A program made the translations under genes and the position numbers. DNA of 64,000 nt from Nocardiopsis sp. NRRL B-16309. Lineage in GTDB: Bacteria > Actinomycetota > Actinomycetes > Streptosporangiales > Streptosporangiaceae. Of this stretch, positions 35,426 through 44,532 are shown in pieces (the stretch's first letter is position 1; the number at the start of each line of letters is the position of its first letter). Under the pieces are notes generated by a model that saw only the letters and a list, made by a program, of their open reading frames with translations, searched no databases and was not told the DNA's origin. The stretch covers positions 21,261-85,260 of the forward strand of contig NZ_LGEC01000076.1 of NCBI RefSeq assembly GCF_001279585.1, given 5' to 3'.

Positions 35426-37867
35426 TCAGCTGCTCTGGGTGGCGTCGGCGTAGGCCCGGCGCACGTCCGCGCTGGTGACGACGGTCAGGTCCGCCGCGGT
35501 CGCCGACGCGCCGACCTCCTGGGAGACCCGCAGGTCGCGGTGGGAGCTGGCCTTCTCGAACAGCGACCGGGCGAAGCGCCCGTTGCCCAGCTCGTCGATC
35601 CATCCCTCCGCGCATACGTGCGCGAAGATGCTGCGCAGGTCCTCCCTGGCGGTGTCGTCGAAGGCGTCGCCGGTGCCGGCCGCGACAGCTTCGGCGATCT
35701 CGGTCAGCTCGTCGGGGCTGTAGGAGGGGAAGCGCACGCGCACGTTGAACCGCGACGACAGCCCGGCGTTGGAGGCCAGGAAGCGCTCCATCTCGGCCGG
35801 GTACCCGGCGAGGACGACCACGAGTCGCGACCGGTCGTCCTCGGCCCGTTTGAGCAGGGTCTGGATGGCCTCCGCCCCGAACGCGTCGCCGCCGCTGTAG
35901 CCGGGGTTGACCAGGGAGTAGGCCTCGTCCACGAACAGGACGCCGCCCAGGGCCCGGTCCACCAACCGGTTGGTCTTGAGCGCGGTCGCGCCCAGGTGCT
36001 CGCCCACCAGGTCGGCGCGCTGGGCCTCCACGACCTCGGCCCGGCCCAGCAGGCCGAGCGCGGAGAACACGCGGCCCAGGACCCGGGCCACCGTGGTCTT
36101 ACCGGTGCCCGGGGGCCCGGTGAAGACGAAGTGGCGCATGGGCGCCTGGTTGCGCAGCCCCTGCTCCTCTCGGAGCTTGGCCACCCGCAGCTGGGCGACG
36201 ATGGAACGGACCTGCTCCTTGACCGGCTCCAGGCCGATCATGGCGTCGAGTTCGGCCAGCGCCTCCTCGATGCCGGGCGTCTCCCCGAACCCCGGCAGCC
36301 GCGCGGTGAGTTCGGCGTGGGCGGTGGTGACGTCGGCGGCCCGCACGGTGATGAGGTCCTCGGCCTCGGGGCGCGGCGCGGGCGCTCCCCCGTCCACTCC
36401 CGCGGTGACCACGCGCACGTCGCGTGCCTGGGCTGCCTTCTCCACGACCGACCGGGCGTAGCGCCCGTTGCCCAGGTCGTCGACGGCCTCGCGCCGGACC
36501 GCCTGGTCGAATCCGTGCCTGAGCGCCCGGGCGGCCTCGGGGTCGAGGACGTCGCCGCGCTGGGCGACCAGCGACTCCGCGATGCGGGTCAGCTCATCGG
36601 CGGTGTAGCTGGGGAAGGTGATGCGCGTGGCGAACCGTGAGGCCAGGCCGGGGTTGGAGGCCAGGAACGCGTCCATCTCCTTCTCGTAGCCCGCGAGCAC
36701 GACGACGAGTCGGTCCCGGTCGTCCTCGGCGCGCTTGAGCAGGGTCTGCACGGCCTCGTTGCCGAACCGGTCGGCCTGTCCGTCGCCCTCGTTGACCAGG
36801 GAGTAGGCCTCGTCGATGAACAGGACCCCGCCCAGGGCCCGGTCGACCAGCTCGTTGGTCTTGATGGCGGTCGCGCCCAGGTACTCCCCCACCAGGTCCG
36901 CGCGCTGGGCCTCCACGACCCGGGAGGTGGGCAGCAGGCCGAAGGAGTGGAAGATCGTGGCGAGTGTGCGCGCCACGCTGGTCTTGCCGGTACCGGGCGG
37001 CCCGGAGAAGACCAGGTGGCGCAGCGGCCGTTCGACGGGGAACCCGGCGTCGGCGCGCAGCCGGGCGGCCTCGATGGAAGCGGCGATCCCGCGGACCTGC
37101 TGCTTGACCGGGTCGAGGCCGATCATGTCCTCCAGTTCGGCCAGCGCCTGGTCCACGGGGACCGGGTCCCCGTCCTCGGCGCCGCCGCCGTCGCGGCCTC
37201 GGGTGGGGCGGGGCACGCCGTCCGTGCGGGCGCGGACCGGACGGGCGGCGGTCGGCGCCGCGCGTCGGGCGGTCGGGGAGGAGTCGGCCGTGCGCCGGTC
37301 GTCGGCGGCCTTGGTGATCTGGCGGGAGGCGGCCAGCCGCCACAGCACGCAGGCCCCGGCGGCGGCGTACAGCAGGGCCACGCCCCAGGCTGCGGACACC
37401 GGTTCCACGACCATCCCGACCAGGGCCAGCGAGAACCCGGCGATCAGGCCGGCGGTGAGGGCGAGCGCCGCGGTGTGCCAGGCGGGGAACTCACGGACGC
37501 GGGACGCCGCGAGCACGACGAGCAGGGGAACCGGCACCAGGAGAAGCACGACCGGTTCGCCGGGGAGGGGGATCTGGAAGAGCGGCACGGTCACCGACAG
37601 CCACACCACGCACACCAGCACGGTGACGAAGGTGTCGACCGACCGCATCAGCGCGGCCAGGACCATGAGCAGCAGGAGTGTGCCCGTGACCGTTCCCAGC
37701 ACGCTGCCGCCCAGGGTCACCGTGACGACGGCGACGACGGTGCACAGGACCAGCGCCGCCACCAGGCGGCGGCCCAGGGGCACCCGGTGGTACAGGACCC
37801 GCAGCCTGTCGAGTCCGGAGGAGCGCCCCGGTTCCGTGGCGGCGGCCGAGCGCGTGTCCCGGGTCAT
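35426..37867 (-). CDS. membrane-anchored protein with tandem CbbX/SpoVK-type AAA+ domains
   Basis: An 813-residue protein. Residues about 30-180 contain roughly six hydrophobic segments, followed by a basic, Pro-rich linker (about 180-235) and two CbxX/CfxQ-family AAA+ modules. Module 1 has Walker A GPPGTGKT at 289-296 and Walker B GGVLFIDEAYSLV; module 2 has GPPGTGKT at about 584-591 and GGVLFVDEAYSLV. The modules are close paralogues, each with EAQRADLVGEYLGATA-like loops. Related AAA+ proteins remodel Rubisco (CbbX) or belong to type VII secretion (EccA), but none of those partner genes is here. Start after AGGAAGGGG. Confidence 0.8.
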   Translation of the reverse strand: MTRDTRSAAATEPGRSSGLDRLRVLYHRVPLGRRLVAALVLCTVVAVVTVTLGGSVLGTVTGTLLLLMVLAALMRSVDTFVTVLVCVVWLSVTVPLFQIPLPGEPVVLLLVPVPLLVVLAASRVREFPAWHTAALALTAGLIAGFSLALVGMVVEPVSAAWGVALLYAAAGACVLWRLAASRQITKAADDRRTADSSPTARRAAPTAARPVRARTDGVPRPTRGRDGGGAEDGDPVPVDQALAELEDMIGLDPVKQQVRGIAASIEAARLRADAGFPVERPLRHLVFSGPPGTGKTSVARTLATIFHSFGLLPTSRVVEAQRADLVGEYLGATAIKTNELVDRALGGVLFIDEAYSLVNEGDGQADRFGNEAVQTLLKRAEDDRDRLVVVLAGYEKEMDAFLASNPGLASRFATRITFPSYTADELTRIAESLVAQRGDVLDPEAARALRHGFDQAVRREAVDDLGNGRYARSVVEKAAQARDVRVVTAGVDGGAPAPRPEAEDLITVRAADVTTAHAELTARLPGFGETPGIEEALAELDAMIGLEPVKEQVRSIVAQLRVAKLREEQGLRNQAPMRHFVFTGPPGTGKTTVARVLGRVFSALGLLGRAEVVEAQRADLVGEHLGATALKTNRLVDRALGGVLFVDEAYSLVNPGYSGGDAFGAEAIQTLLKRAEDDRSRLVVVLAGYPAEMERFLASNAGLSSRFNVRVRFPSYSPDELTEIAEAVAAGTGDAFDDTAREDLRSIFAHVCAEGWIDELGNGRFARSLFEKASSHRDLRVSQEVGASATAADLTVVTSADVRRAYADATQSS

Positions 37868-38058
37868 ATGGCCCCTTCCTGCGTGGGGGTTCGTGGGCGG
37901 TCGGCTCTCCGGGGCGGGGTGGCGGGGGCCGAACGGCGTCGGGGGGCCGACGTCCACAGGCACAGCTTTGCCCCCAGTGGGGCCGGATGTCCAGTGCGGG
38001 GCGGCGTGTCGGCGCGCCCCGCCGGGCGCTCCGGGCGCCGACGAGCCCTGCGCCCGGG

Positions 38059-38751
38059 TCAGAGCAGGGGCAGCTGGCCGTCGGGAACGGGACGCGCCTT
38101 GCGCAGGTGGCGCCACTTGGGCAGGTCGTCGAGGTAGGACCAGCTCATCCGGTGGTGCGCGGTCGGCCCGAGTTCGGCCAGGGCCGCGCGGTGGACGGGC
38201 GAGGGGTAGCCGACGCCGCTCTCGAACCCGTAGGCGGGGTGCTCCCCGGCCAGGTCGGCCATGAGCGCGTCGCGGTGCACCTTGGCCAGGATCGCGGCCG
38301 CCGCGACGCTGATGCAGGTCAGATCACCCTTGACCTGGGTGCGGACCCGCCAGGGACGGCCGATGAAGTCGTGTTTGCCGTCGAGGATGACGGCGTCGGG
38401 ACGGGTGGAGAGCGATCCGAGGGCGCGGTGCGCGGCCCGGCGCAGGGCCTCGGTCATGCCGACCTCGTCGATCTCGGCCGGCTCAGACCAGCCGAAGGCG
38501 TGGTCGGCGACCCAGGGGCGCAGCTGCTCGGCGAGGGAGGTGCGGCGTCTGGGAGTGAGCCGCTTGGAGTCGGTGAGTCCGGGCGGCGGGTCCCCGACCC
38601 CCGCGACGGCCGCGCAGACCAGCAGGGGGCCGGCCCAGGCTCCGCGCCCGACCTCGTCGACCCCGGCGATCAGCCGGGCGCCGCGGGCGCGCAGCTCCTC
38701 CTCCACCTCGAACGTGGGCGCGGGGACGGCGGATTCAGCGGAGGTCGACAC
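38059..38751 (-). CDS. rnhB: ribonuclease HII
   Basis: A 230-residue RNase HII that removes ribonucleotides from DNA. The metal-binding Asp32-Glu33 of GVDEVGRGAWAGPL, the DSKRLTP motif and VILDGKHDF are present; a further catalytic Asp lies in the HRDALMADL region. Length is normal. It is separated from the AAA+ gene by about 190 bases. Immediately upstream of its start lies a tandem repeat locus. Confidence 0.92.
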   Translation of the reverse strand: MSTSAESAVPAPTFEVEEELRARGARLIAGVDEVGRGAWAGPLLVCAAVAGVGDPPPGLTDSKRLTPRRRTSLAEQLRPWVADHAFGWSEPAEIDEVGMTEALRRAAHRALGSLSTRPDAVILDGKHDFIGRPWRVRTQVKGDLTCISVAAAAILAKVHRDALMADLAGEHPAYGFESGVGYPSPVHRAALAELGPTAHHRMSWSYLDDLPKWRHLRKARPVPDGQLPLL

Positions 38752-38781
38752 GGCTCCACCCTAAGCCCGCCCGCCGCCCAC

Positions 38782-38933
38782 CATCGCCCACCGGGGGCTC
38801 CGCAAAGGGTGGGCTACCGCCCTCAACCGACACCCACCGGCGCGGCCCCACCCGCCCGTCACCCTCCATCGCCCACCGGGGGCTCCGCCAAAGGGCGGGC
38901 CACCACCCTCAACCGACACCCACCGGCGCGGCC
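38782..38933. repeat. two-copy short repeat, related to repeats at the window end
   Basis: Two near-identical copies (38782-38847 and 38867-38933, 85 bases apart) share CATCGCCCACCGGGGGCTCC, a GC-variable centre, and CCCTCAACCGACACCCACC followed by GGCGCGGCC. Each carries short complementary GC blocks. A related unit with CCCTCAACCGACGCCTCCGG occurs twice at 63859-64000. Found between rnhB and the next gene, with no coding potential. Confidence 0.75.
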
Positions 38934-39069
38934 GGGCGCGGGGGTGCTTCCGCGTGAATCGGGAGACCATTGCGCGACTCACCGTGCGCGACGATCGTGC
39001 ATGCGTCGTCACGTTCGGTAGTTTCCGCTTGTCGAACCAGCCGTGCCGGGCCCTCCGGAGGACATGGAC

Positions 39070-39657
39070 ATGCAGCGCTCCACGCCGTACCCCCGGCCCC
39101 GGCCGGGCGTGCTCCGGATGCTCCGGGGCCGCCTCTACGACGTGGTGTCCACCGTCACCCGCGTGGGCGTGGGCGCGATGTTCGCCGAGTACGGGCTCGC
39201 ACTGCGCGGCCGCGGGCCGCTGGTGGCCGAGCACCTGGCCGCGTCGGGGGTCCCCGCCGCCGCCCTGGTCGCCGCGCTCCTTCCGGCCGTCCTCGTGGCG
39301 CTGTCGATCTCCTTCGCCGTGGGCCTGCTCACGTGGATGGTGGGGCCGCTGCTGGCCTCGGCCGCCGTGGTGGGGGCGCTCGCGGCCGGAACCCAGGAGG
39401 CGGCACCGTTCGGTTCGTGGGCGGCGACAGGGCTGGTCACGGCCGTGTGCGTGCTCATGGCGGTGGGCGGCGGCCGGTGGTCGTGGGACTACCTCGTTCT
39501 GGCTCCGAGGGTGCCGCGGCCCGCTTCCGCACCCCGTCCTGCCCCGGGGGCGGTTTCCGTCGCCGACCGCGCCGATTCCGCCCGTCGCCCCGAACACGCT
39601 CCGCCGCTGCTCTATCCTGTCGGTGAGGCCGCGCTTCGACGGCCGCATCAACTCTGA
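39070..39657 (+). CDS. small membrane protein, DoxX-like
   Basis: A 195-residue protein with about four hydrophobic segments (VAEHLAASGVPAAALVAALL, LVALSISFAVGLLTWMVG and others) preceded by an amphipathic stretch VGVGAMFAEYGLALRGRG. The arrangement resembles DoxX-type quinol or redox membrane proteins, but the similarity is weak. The ATG at 39070 is chosen because GGAGG lies eight bases upstream; an ATG at 39064 is too close to it. The Pro/Arg-rich C-terminal 50 residues look disordered. Confidence 0.55.
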   Translation: MQRSTPYPRPRPGVLRMLRGRLYDVVSTVTRVGVGAMFAEYGLALRGRGPLVAEHLAASGVPAAALVAALLPAVLVALSISFAVGLLTWMVGPLLASAAVVGALAAGTQEAAPFGSWAATGLVTAVCVLMAVGGGRWSWDYLVLAPRVPRPASAPRPAPGAVSVADRADSARRPEHAPPLLYPVGEAALRRPHQL

Positions 39658-39730
39658 CCCGGCCCCTGCGCGCCCCGCTGCGTGCCCTCGGGCCGCGTCC
39701 ACCCGACATGGATTCGGTGGGGGGAACATC

Positions 39731-40399
39731 ATGTCCGCCGCTGCCTCCGATCCCGCTTCCGAGGGGTCTGTGGCCAAACTGATCGCGATGGCGGAGAAGC
39801 CGACGCCGGGTCAGCGCCTGATCAGCTGGGCCTCCCGACCGCCCGGACGGCTCTACATCCCCGCGTGCACGGTGGCAGGGCTGGTGCTGCTCTATGAGGA
39901 CAGCGTCCCTGGCGGCCACCTCCCCTCGTTCCTCGTCGGCTTGGGCGCCGGCCTGCTCCTGGCCGGGATGGGCGCGCTCCGCCTGGGCATCGCGCTCGCC
40001 GTCGCGCGTCCGATGATCCGTTACTACTGGCTGCGCTGGGTGTCCGCACCGATCATCGCGGCCCTGGCCCTGGGGCTCTCCGTCGCCGACGTTCCCCTCC
40101 AGGCGAGGGTCGGTGCCTCGGCCGACGACCTGCTCGCGCTCGCCGGTGAGGTCCAGGACCCCACGACCATCCCGCGCAACGGTGAGTGGACCGGCCTGTA
40201 CCCGGTGCACAGTGTGGGCAGCGGCGTGGGGACGGGCGAGGAGATCTCCTACTTCGCCATCGAGGGCGCGGGCCTGCTGAGCCAGTCCGGTCTGGCCCAC
40301 AGCCCCGAGGAGATCCCCGAGGGCGTGTTCGTGCCCGGGCACGGCTCGAAGGTCTACGAGCACGTGAGCGGCGACTGGTACGTCTGGGTCGACCACTAG
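39731..40399 (+). CDS. uncharacterised membrane protein with soluble C-terminal domain
   Basis: A 222-residue protein. Residues about 38-125 hold three or four hydrophobic segments (ACTVAGLVLLYE, LVGLGAGLLLAGMGALRLG, SAPIIAALALGLSVAD), and the C-terminal 95 residues are soluble, ending in a strand-rich EEISYFAIEGAGLL and SKVYEHVSGDWYVWVDH. No family recognised. The start ATG at 39731 follows a run of G residues (TGGGGGGAACATC) as ribosome site. No obvious operon partner. Confidence 0.65.
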   Translation: MSAAASDPASEGSVAKLIAMAEKPTPGQRLISWASRPPGRLYIPACTVAGLVLLYEDSVPGGHLPSFLVGLGAGLLLAGMGALRLGIALAVARPMIRYYWLRWVSAPIIAALALGLSVADVPLQARVGASADDLLALAGEVQDPTTIPRNGEWTGLYPVHSVGSGVGTGEEISYFAIEGAGLLSQSGLAHSPEEIPEGVFVPGHGSKVYEHVSGDWYVWVDH

Positions 40400-40734
40400 C
40401 GACCGAGTTCCGGGGCCTCGGTGTTCTGCTGGGTCGTTGTCCTTCCGGACCACTGGGGCCCGGGCGGTCGCGCGCCCCTGAGCGGACCGCCGGCGGCCCG
40501 GGCTGGTCGATGGGTCCACGCCCCCCCGCGCGTCCGTGAGTCGGGCGGTCGGCCTCTGGCCCGACGGAAACCTCCCGCCCCACGGGGCCGGGCTCCTGGT
40601 GTGCTCTGGAAGCGGCCTTTGCCGAGGGCTGTGTCGTTCACGTACTGCTCTCACCTTGGACCTGTACACCTGGTGTCCATCCCCCCGGAGGGACCCCCCG
40701 TCCCTGCCGAAGGCCAATGCTGAGGAGCGGATCC
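40400..40734. other. gene-free spacer
   Basis: A 335-base region between two plus-strand genes. It should contain a promoter for the small gene at 40735; an AT-richer segment with an imperfect dyad (GGACCTGTACACC and GGTGTCC) lies around 40658-40680. Nothing else can be supported. Confidence 0.35.
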
Positions 40735-40926
40735 ATGCGGGAGTTCATGCTCACCCTCCACCTGCGCATCCACGACTCGCTGACCGCGCTGCGCCGGGCG
40801 CACGCGGTGGGCGACGAGGACCTGGCCAACGCCCAGGTCGGGGAGATCGAGGACCTGGTGGAGATCGCGGCCCGGAACGGGATCGACATCGGAGCGGGCT
40901 ACGCGGCCCTCTCCCCCACGGGCTGA
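40735..40926 (+). CDS. small helical protein
   Basis: A 63-residue protein (MREFMLTLHLRIHDSLTALR at its start, then AHAVGDEDLANAQVGEIEDL), predicted to form two helices. Start at 40735 with GAGGAGC nine bases upstream. No family recognised. It is followed within 16 bases by one of the best hairpins in the window, which supports a real short transcript. Confidence 0.55.
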   Translation: MREFMLTLHLRIHDSLTALRRAHAVGDEDLANAQVGEIEDLVEIAARNGIDIGAGYAALSPTG

Positions 40927-40941
40927 GGAAGCCGCGCCGCA

Positions 40942-40983
40942 CACGAGGGCCCGCGACCGTCCAAACGGTCGCGGGCCCTCGTG
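40942..40983. terminator. bidirectional terminator before the SPFH operon
   Basis: A perfect 19-bp stem (40942-40960 with 40965-40983) with CCAA tetraloop, between the stop of the small plus-strand gene and the stop of the SPFH operon at 41000. Confidence 0.9.
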
Positions 40984-40999
40984 CTCGCACTGCGGCGGA

Positions 41000-42460
41000 T
41001 CAGCGGCGGCCGCTCTGGCCGTACCCCTCACCGCGCTCGAACTGCTGGCGCATCGCGGACTCCTGCTGGCGCTGGTACTCCTCCGCCAGATCCTGCTGGC
41101 GCCCGGCGGCAGCGGCGACCGAGCCCCGCACCGAGTCCACGGCCTCCTGCGCGTTCGCACCCGAGGCCAGGGACCGACGGGAGCCGCCCGAGCCGTTCAT
41201 CATCTGGGGCAGAAGCTGGGCGGTGAGCAGTGTCGACAGCGCCGAGCTGTCGCCCGCGCCCTCCTCGGTCTGCACCACGACCGGGCGCGGCGCATGCTCG
41301 GCCAGGGTGGCGCCGACGTCCAGGCGGCGCCGGGCCAGCTCGTACTCCAGCACCGCGCGGTTGTCGCGGTAGGCCGTGGCCAGGCGCTGCTGCGCCTTGG
41401 CCTCGTTCTCCGCGGCGACCAGGTCGGCCCGGCCGCGCGTCTCGATCTCGTAGCGCACCCGCTGCGCCTCGGTCTCCTGCTCCTCCAGCATCTGCGCCAC
41501 GTCCTTGCGCGCCTTGTTCAGGGAGGCGCTGACCTCGACGATCTTCGCGTCACGGGTCTTCTTGGAGCGCTCGATGTCCATGAGCAGGGTGTCGATGCGG
41601 CGCTTGCGCGTCAGCTCCCACTCCTGCTCGTAGGCGACGAGTTCCTTGGCGACCCGCTCCCGCGTGGCCAGGTGCTGCTGGTACTGGTTGGGCAGCTGGA
41701 CGTCGGGGATGTTGCAGCCGGTGATGCGCACACCGTACTTCTCCAGCATGTTGTTGAGCAGGCGGCGCATGTCCTCGACGTTGGATCCGCGCAGGTCGTA
41801 GGCGGACTCGGTGTTCACCTGGCGGCTGCGCTGGCGGATGGCGTCCTGCACGGCACTGGAGAGCACCAGGTCGAAGTTGCTCGCGCCGATGATCGTGACG
41901 AACCGGATCGGGTCCATGATCTGGAACTTGAGGAAGAACTCGATCGACTTCAGCGGCACGTTCTCCCGCGTGGGGCACGCCAGGACCGGTGCGGTGTAGG
42001 GGATCTCCGTGCGGGTGTCCACCACGAAGTCCACCCGCGACCACGGGTGCCACAGGTAGTGGCGGCCCGGGCCGATCGGCTTCACGATCGCTCCGTACTT
42101 GGTGAGGATGCCGTGCGTGCCCTCCTCGATCTCCACGATCGAGCCCCGCCACCACCAGAGTCCGGCGACGATGATGCTCAGCAGGCCCACGAGCAGCGTG
42201 GGGATGGACAGCGCGGTGTAGGTGAACTCCGTGACCGTGTTGCCCGCGGTCACGGAGTTGATGGTCATCATCAGCGCGGAGGTGAGGGCGAACAGTCCGA
42301 ACCAGACCAGGACGGTCCAGCGCAGTCCGCGGGTGTCGCGCGGGATGACGACGGGAACGATGGCTCCCTGGTCACCGCCGCGCAGCAGCCCGGCCAGGTC
42401 GCCCCAGGACGCGAGGGACTCCTTGATGCTGGAGCCGCCGCCGGTGTTTGACTGGCTCAT
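41000..42460 (-). CDS. SPFH/band-7 domain membrane protein, second gene of a pair
   Basis: A 486-residue protein. Two N-terminal membrane helices (about 48-67 and 82-104) are followed by an SPFH domain (VEIEEGTHGILTKYGAIVKP, then FVVDTRTEIPYTAPVL) and a long charged coiled coil (about 290-400, RKRRIDTLLMDIERSKKTRD). The C-terminal tail is Gln/Arg-rich. Such stomatin/flotillin-type proteins form large ring-shaped membrane assemblies. Its ATG follows the stop of the upstream SPFH gene with no spacer, so the two are coupled and may co-assemble. Confidence 0.82.
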   Translation of the reverse strand: MSQSNTGGGSSIKESLASWGDLAGLLRGGDQGAIVPVVIPRDTRGLRWTVLVWFGLFALTSALMMTINSVTAGNTVTEFTYTALSIPTLLVGLLSIIVAGLWWWRGSIVEIEEGTHGILTKYGAIVKPIGPGRHYLWHPWSRVDFVVDTRTEIPYTAPVLACPTRENVPLKSIEFFLKFQIMDPIRFVTIIGASNFDLVLSSAVQDAIRQRSRQVNTESAYDLRGSNVEDMRRLLNNMLEKYGVRITGCNIPDVQLPNQYQQHLATRERVAKELVAYEQEWELTRKRRIDTLLMDIERSKKTRDAKIVEVSASLNKARKDVAQMLEEQETEAQRVRYEIETRGRADLVAAENEAKAQQRLATAYRDNRAVLEYELARRRLDVGATLAEHAPRPVVVQTEEGAGDSSALSTLLTAQLLPQMMNGSGGSRRSLASGANAQEAVDSVRGSVAAAAGRQQDLAEEYQRQQESAMRQQFERGEGYGQSGRR

Positions 42461-44230
42461 CTACTGACCTCCCTGGATCGGGCCGGGACCCTCGGGGCCG
42501 CGCTGCGACCACGGCGGCAGGGGCGGGTCCTGGTGGGGGTGGGCGGGGCCGCCGGGCGGCGGGGCGTCCGCGGGTGCCTGGCCCTGGTCGGACTCGGGAG
42601 CGGCCTCGGACAGGCGCTCGTCGATGGCCTGCTCGGAGACCGACTGGCGGATCTCCTCCACGAGGTCCTCGCCCGGGTCCTCGCTGCCGGGACGCTTGGC
42701 CTTGGTGTCGGCGTCCTCGACCAGCGCGCGGATCTCCTGCTCGCGCTCACCGATGCGGGCCCGGATGTCGCCGAGGCGGGAGCGGACGGCGTCCATGTCC
42801 TCCGCGGAGAACAGGACGGTGTCGGCCTGGCCGATGATCTCCTGGGCGATGCGCAGGTAGTCGACGCTGGCGCCGTCCCCGGAGCCGATCCGCAGGACCT
42901 GCGGCAGGCTGTCGGCGACGCCCTCCAGCTTCTCCAGGACGGCCTCCCGGAAGCGGTAGTCGAGGATCTCGGGCGCCTCGGCCGCGCTGACCGCGCGGAT
43001 GTCCAGGGCCTGCGCCTGGAGGAGGGCGGCGTTGGCGTTGGCCTCGGACTCGGCCTCGACGAAGCGCTGGCGCGCGGAGGCGCGCGCCTTGTTGGTCTCG
43101 CGCTCCAGGGCGGTGTCCATCTGCGCCTGGTACTGCGCGATGTCGGCCTGGATCGCCGACAGCGTCTCGTTGAGGGTGGCCAGCTCCTTGTTCAGGTCGC
43201 CCTCGTTCTGCTCCTTGCGCAGCTGGAGCTCGTACTCGAAGGTGTAGGCGTCCTTGGCCACACGCACCATCTCCGGCGCCGCCAGGTCCATCCGGTACTC
43301 CTGGTTGGAGGGCTCGGCGTGGGTGATGTTGGCGCTGGTCAGCTGCACAATGCCGCCGAACTGCTTGTTCAGCTGGTCCAGGAGGGCGTGGGTGCTCTCG
43401 CCGACCATGTCGTAGATCGCCGAGGCCTCCTGCTCGTAGATGAGGCTGCGGGTGGTCTCGCTGATGGCGTTGTTGAGCTTCTCCTGGAAGCCGTGCACGC
43501 CGCCGAGGGTGTAGACGAAGCTGGTGGCGTCGGTGATCCGGAACTGGACGAAGAGGTCGACGGAGGCCTGCACGCCGCTCTTGGTGGGGGCGGAGCGGAT
43601 CGGCGCGTTGAAGGGGTACTCGCGCGTGGTGTTGACGATGTAGGAGACGCGCTTCCAGGGGTTGAAGAGCGTGACCCGGCCCGGCGCGAAGTTGTTCTCG
43701 CGCTTGCCGAAGCGGGTGACGATGGCCTCGCAGCCCTCGGGGACCATCACCATGCCCTGGCGCCACCACATGAAGGCGGCCACACCGGCGGTGATGATCC
43801 AGTAGTGCACGCCGAAGAAGGGGTTGATGAGGGGGTTGGCGCCGGAGATGGCCGCGGGGACCAGGACGGCGAACGAGCCCAGGAGGCCGATCACCACGAG
43901 CGCGATGGCGGGCAGCATCGTCAGGAACGTGCGCCCGCGCGGGATGACCATGGGGCAGATCACGTGGACCGGTCCGCCGCGGTCCCGCTCGTGCGAACTG
44001 CTGTTGAGCGCCTCGCCCGCGTTGTTCAGCGAGGTGGTGCGCTGCTCGATCCGGGTGCCGATGGAGTTGCCCTGCTCGCGCGCGGCGACGAAGTCGCGCG
44101 GATCAAGGCCACCTCCCTCGGACGCGGCCTGTGGTGCGGCCTGTTGGAGCGCGTCGGTCACAGCCTGGCGCGGGTCGCCCCCTTGGGCGACGGCGCCGGC
44201 CGCACCGCGCACGGTCTGCGCGAACGACAT
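42461..44230 (-). CDS. SPFH/band-7 domain membrane protein, first gene of a pair
   Basis: A 589-residue protein: a soluble N-terminus of about 95 residues, two hydrophobic segments (about 98-124 and 138-152), then an SPFH domain (MVMVPEGCEAIVTRFGKREN, YIVNTTREYPFNAPIRS) and a long helical region (about 330-480, NEGDLNKELATLNETLSAIQ). The acidic, Pro-rich tail ends SQRGPEGPGPIQGGQ. It is a distant paralogue of the next gene. The shared order TM-TM-SPFH-coiled coil and direct coupling suggest a hetero-oligomeric complex. Function unknown; membrane organisation or protease control is usual for the family. Confidence 0.82.
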   Translation of the reverse strand: MSFAQTVRGAAGAVAQGGDPRQAVTDALQQAAPQAASEGGGLDPRDFVAAREQGNSIGTRIEQRTTSLNNAGEALNSSSHERDRGGPVHVICPMVIPRGRTFLTMLPAIALVVIGLLGSFAVLVPAAISGANPLINPFFGVHYWIITAGVAAFMWWRQGMVMVPEGCEAIVTRFGKRENNFAPGRVTLFNPWKRVSYIVNTTREYPFNAPIRSAPTKSGVQASVDLFVQFRITDATSFVYTLGGVHGFQEKLNNAISETTRSLIYEQEASAIYDMVGESTHALLDQLNKQFGGIVQLTSANITHAEPSNQEYRMDLAAPEMVRVAKDAYTFEYELQLRKEQNEGDLNKELATLNETLSAIQADIAQYQAQMDTALERETNKARASARQRFVEAESEANANAALLQAQALDIRAVSAAEAPEILDYRFREAVLEKLEGVADSLPQVLRIGSGDGASVDYLRIAQEIIGQADTVLFSAEDMDAVRSRLGDIRARIGEREQEIRALVEDADTKAKRPGSEDPGEDLVEEIRQSVSEQAIDERLSEAAPESDQGQAPADAPPPGGPAHPHQDPPLPPWSQRGPEGPGPIQGGQ

Positions 44231-44532
44231 GGGTGATGGACTCCTTTAGCGGGAGATGGGAACTGTCTGCTTCGACGCGTCGTACACGGCTGCGGTTCCA
44301 GGTGGGGACCGTGTCGCGCCCGAAGGCCGAGGTACCGGTCAGCACCAACTCTGGCACGAGTCTGGTCCGAAACCCATGCCCCGTGTCCTGAGCGTGACGA
44401 TGAATCCTCCGGCGCGCCGGAGGGCGCTGGACCCCGGGCGCGCGGCTAGCCTCGGTCGCACAGCAGACCACCGGTCGCGGGGCGTGTTCCGCGGGCACAC
44501 GCCCCCGGCCGGGGACGAGAGGGGAGACCACG
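44231..44532. other. divergent promoter region of the SPFH operon and a small membrane gene
   Basis: A 302-base spacer without coding potential. Promoters on both strands are expected; I find no convincing hexamer pairs, operator or hairpin. Confidence 0.35.

Noticed and set aside
35426..37867. Type VII secretion EccA
   Set aside because: Two AAA+ modules, membrane helices and no ESX genes nearby do not fit EccA.
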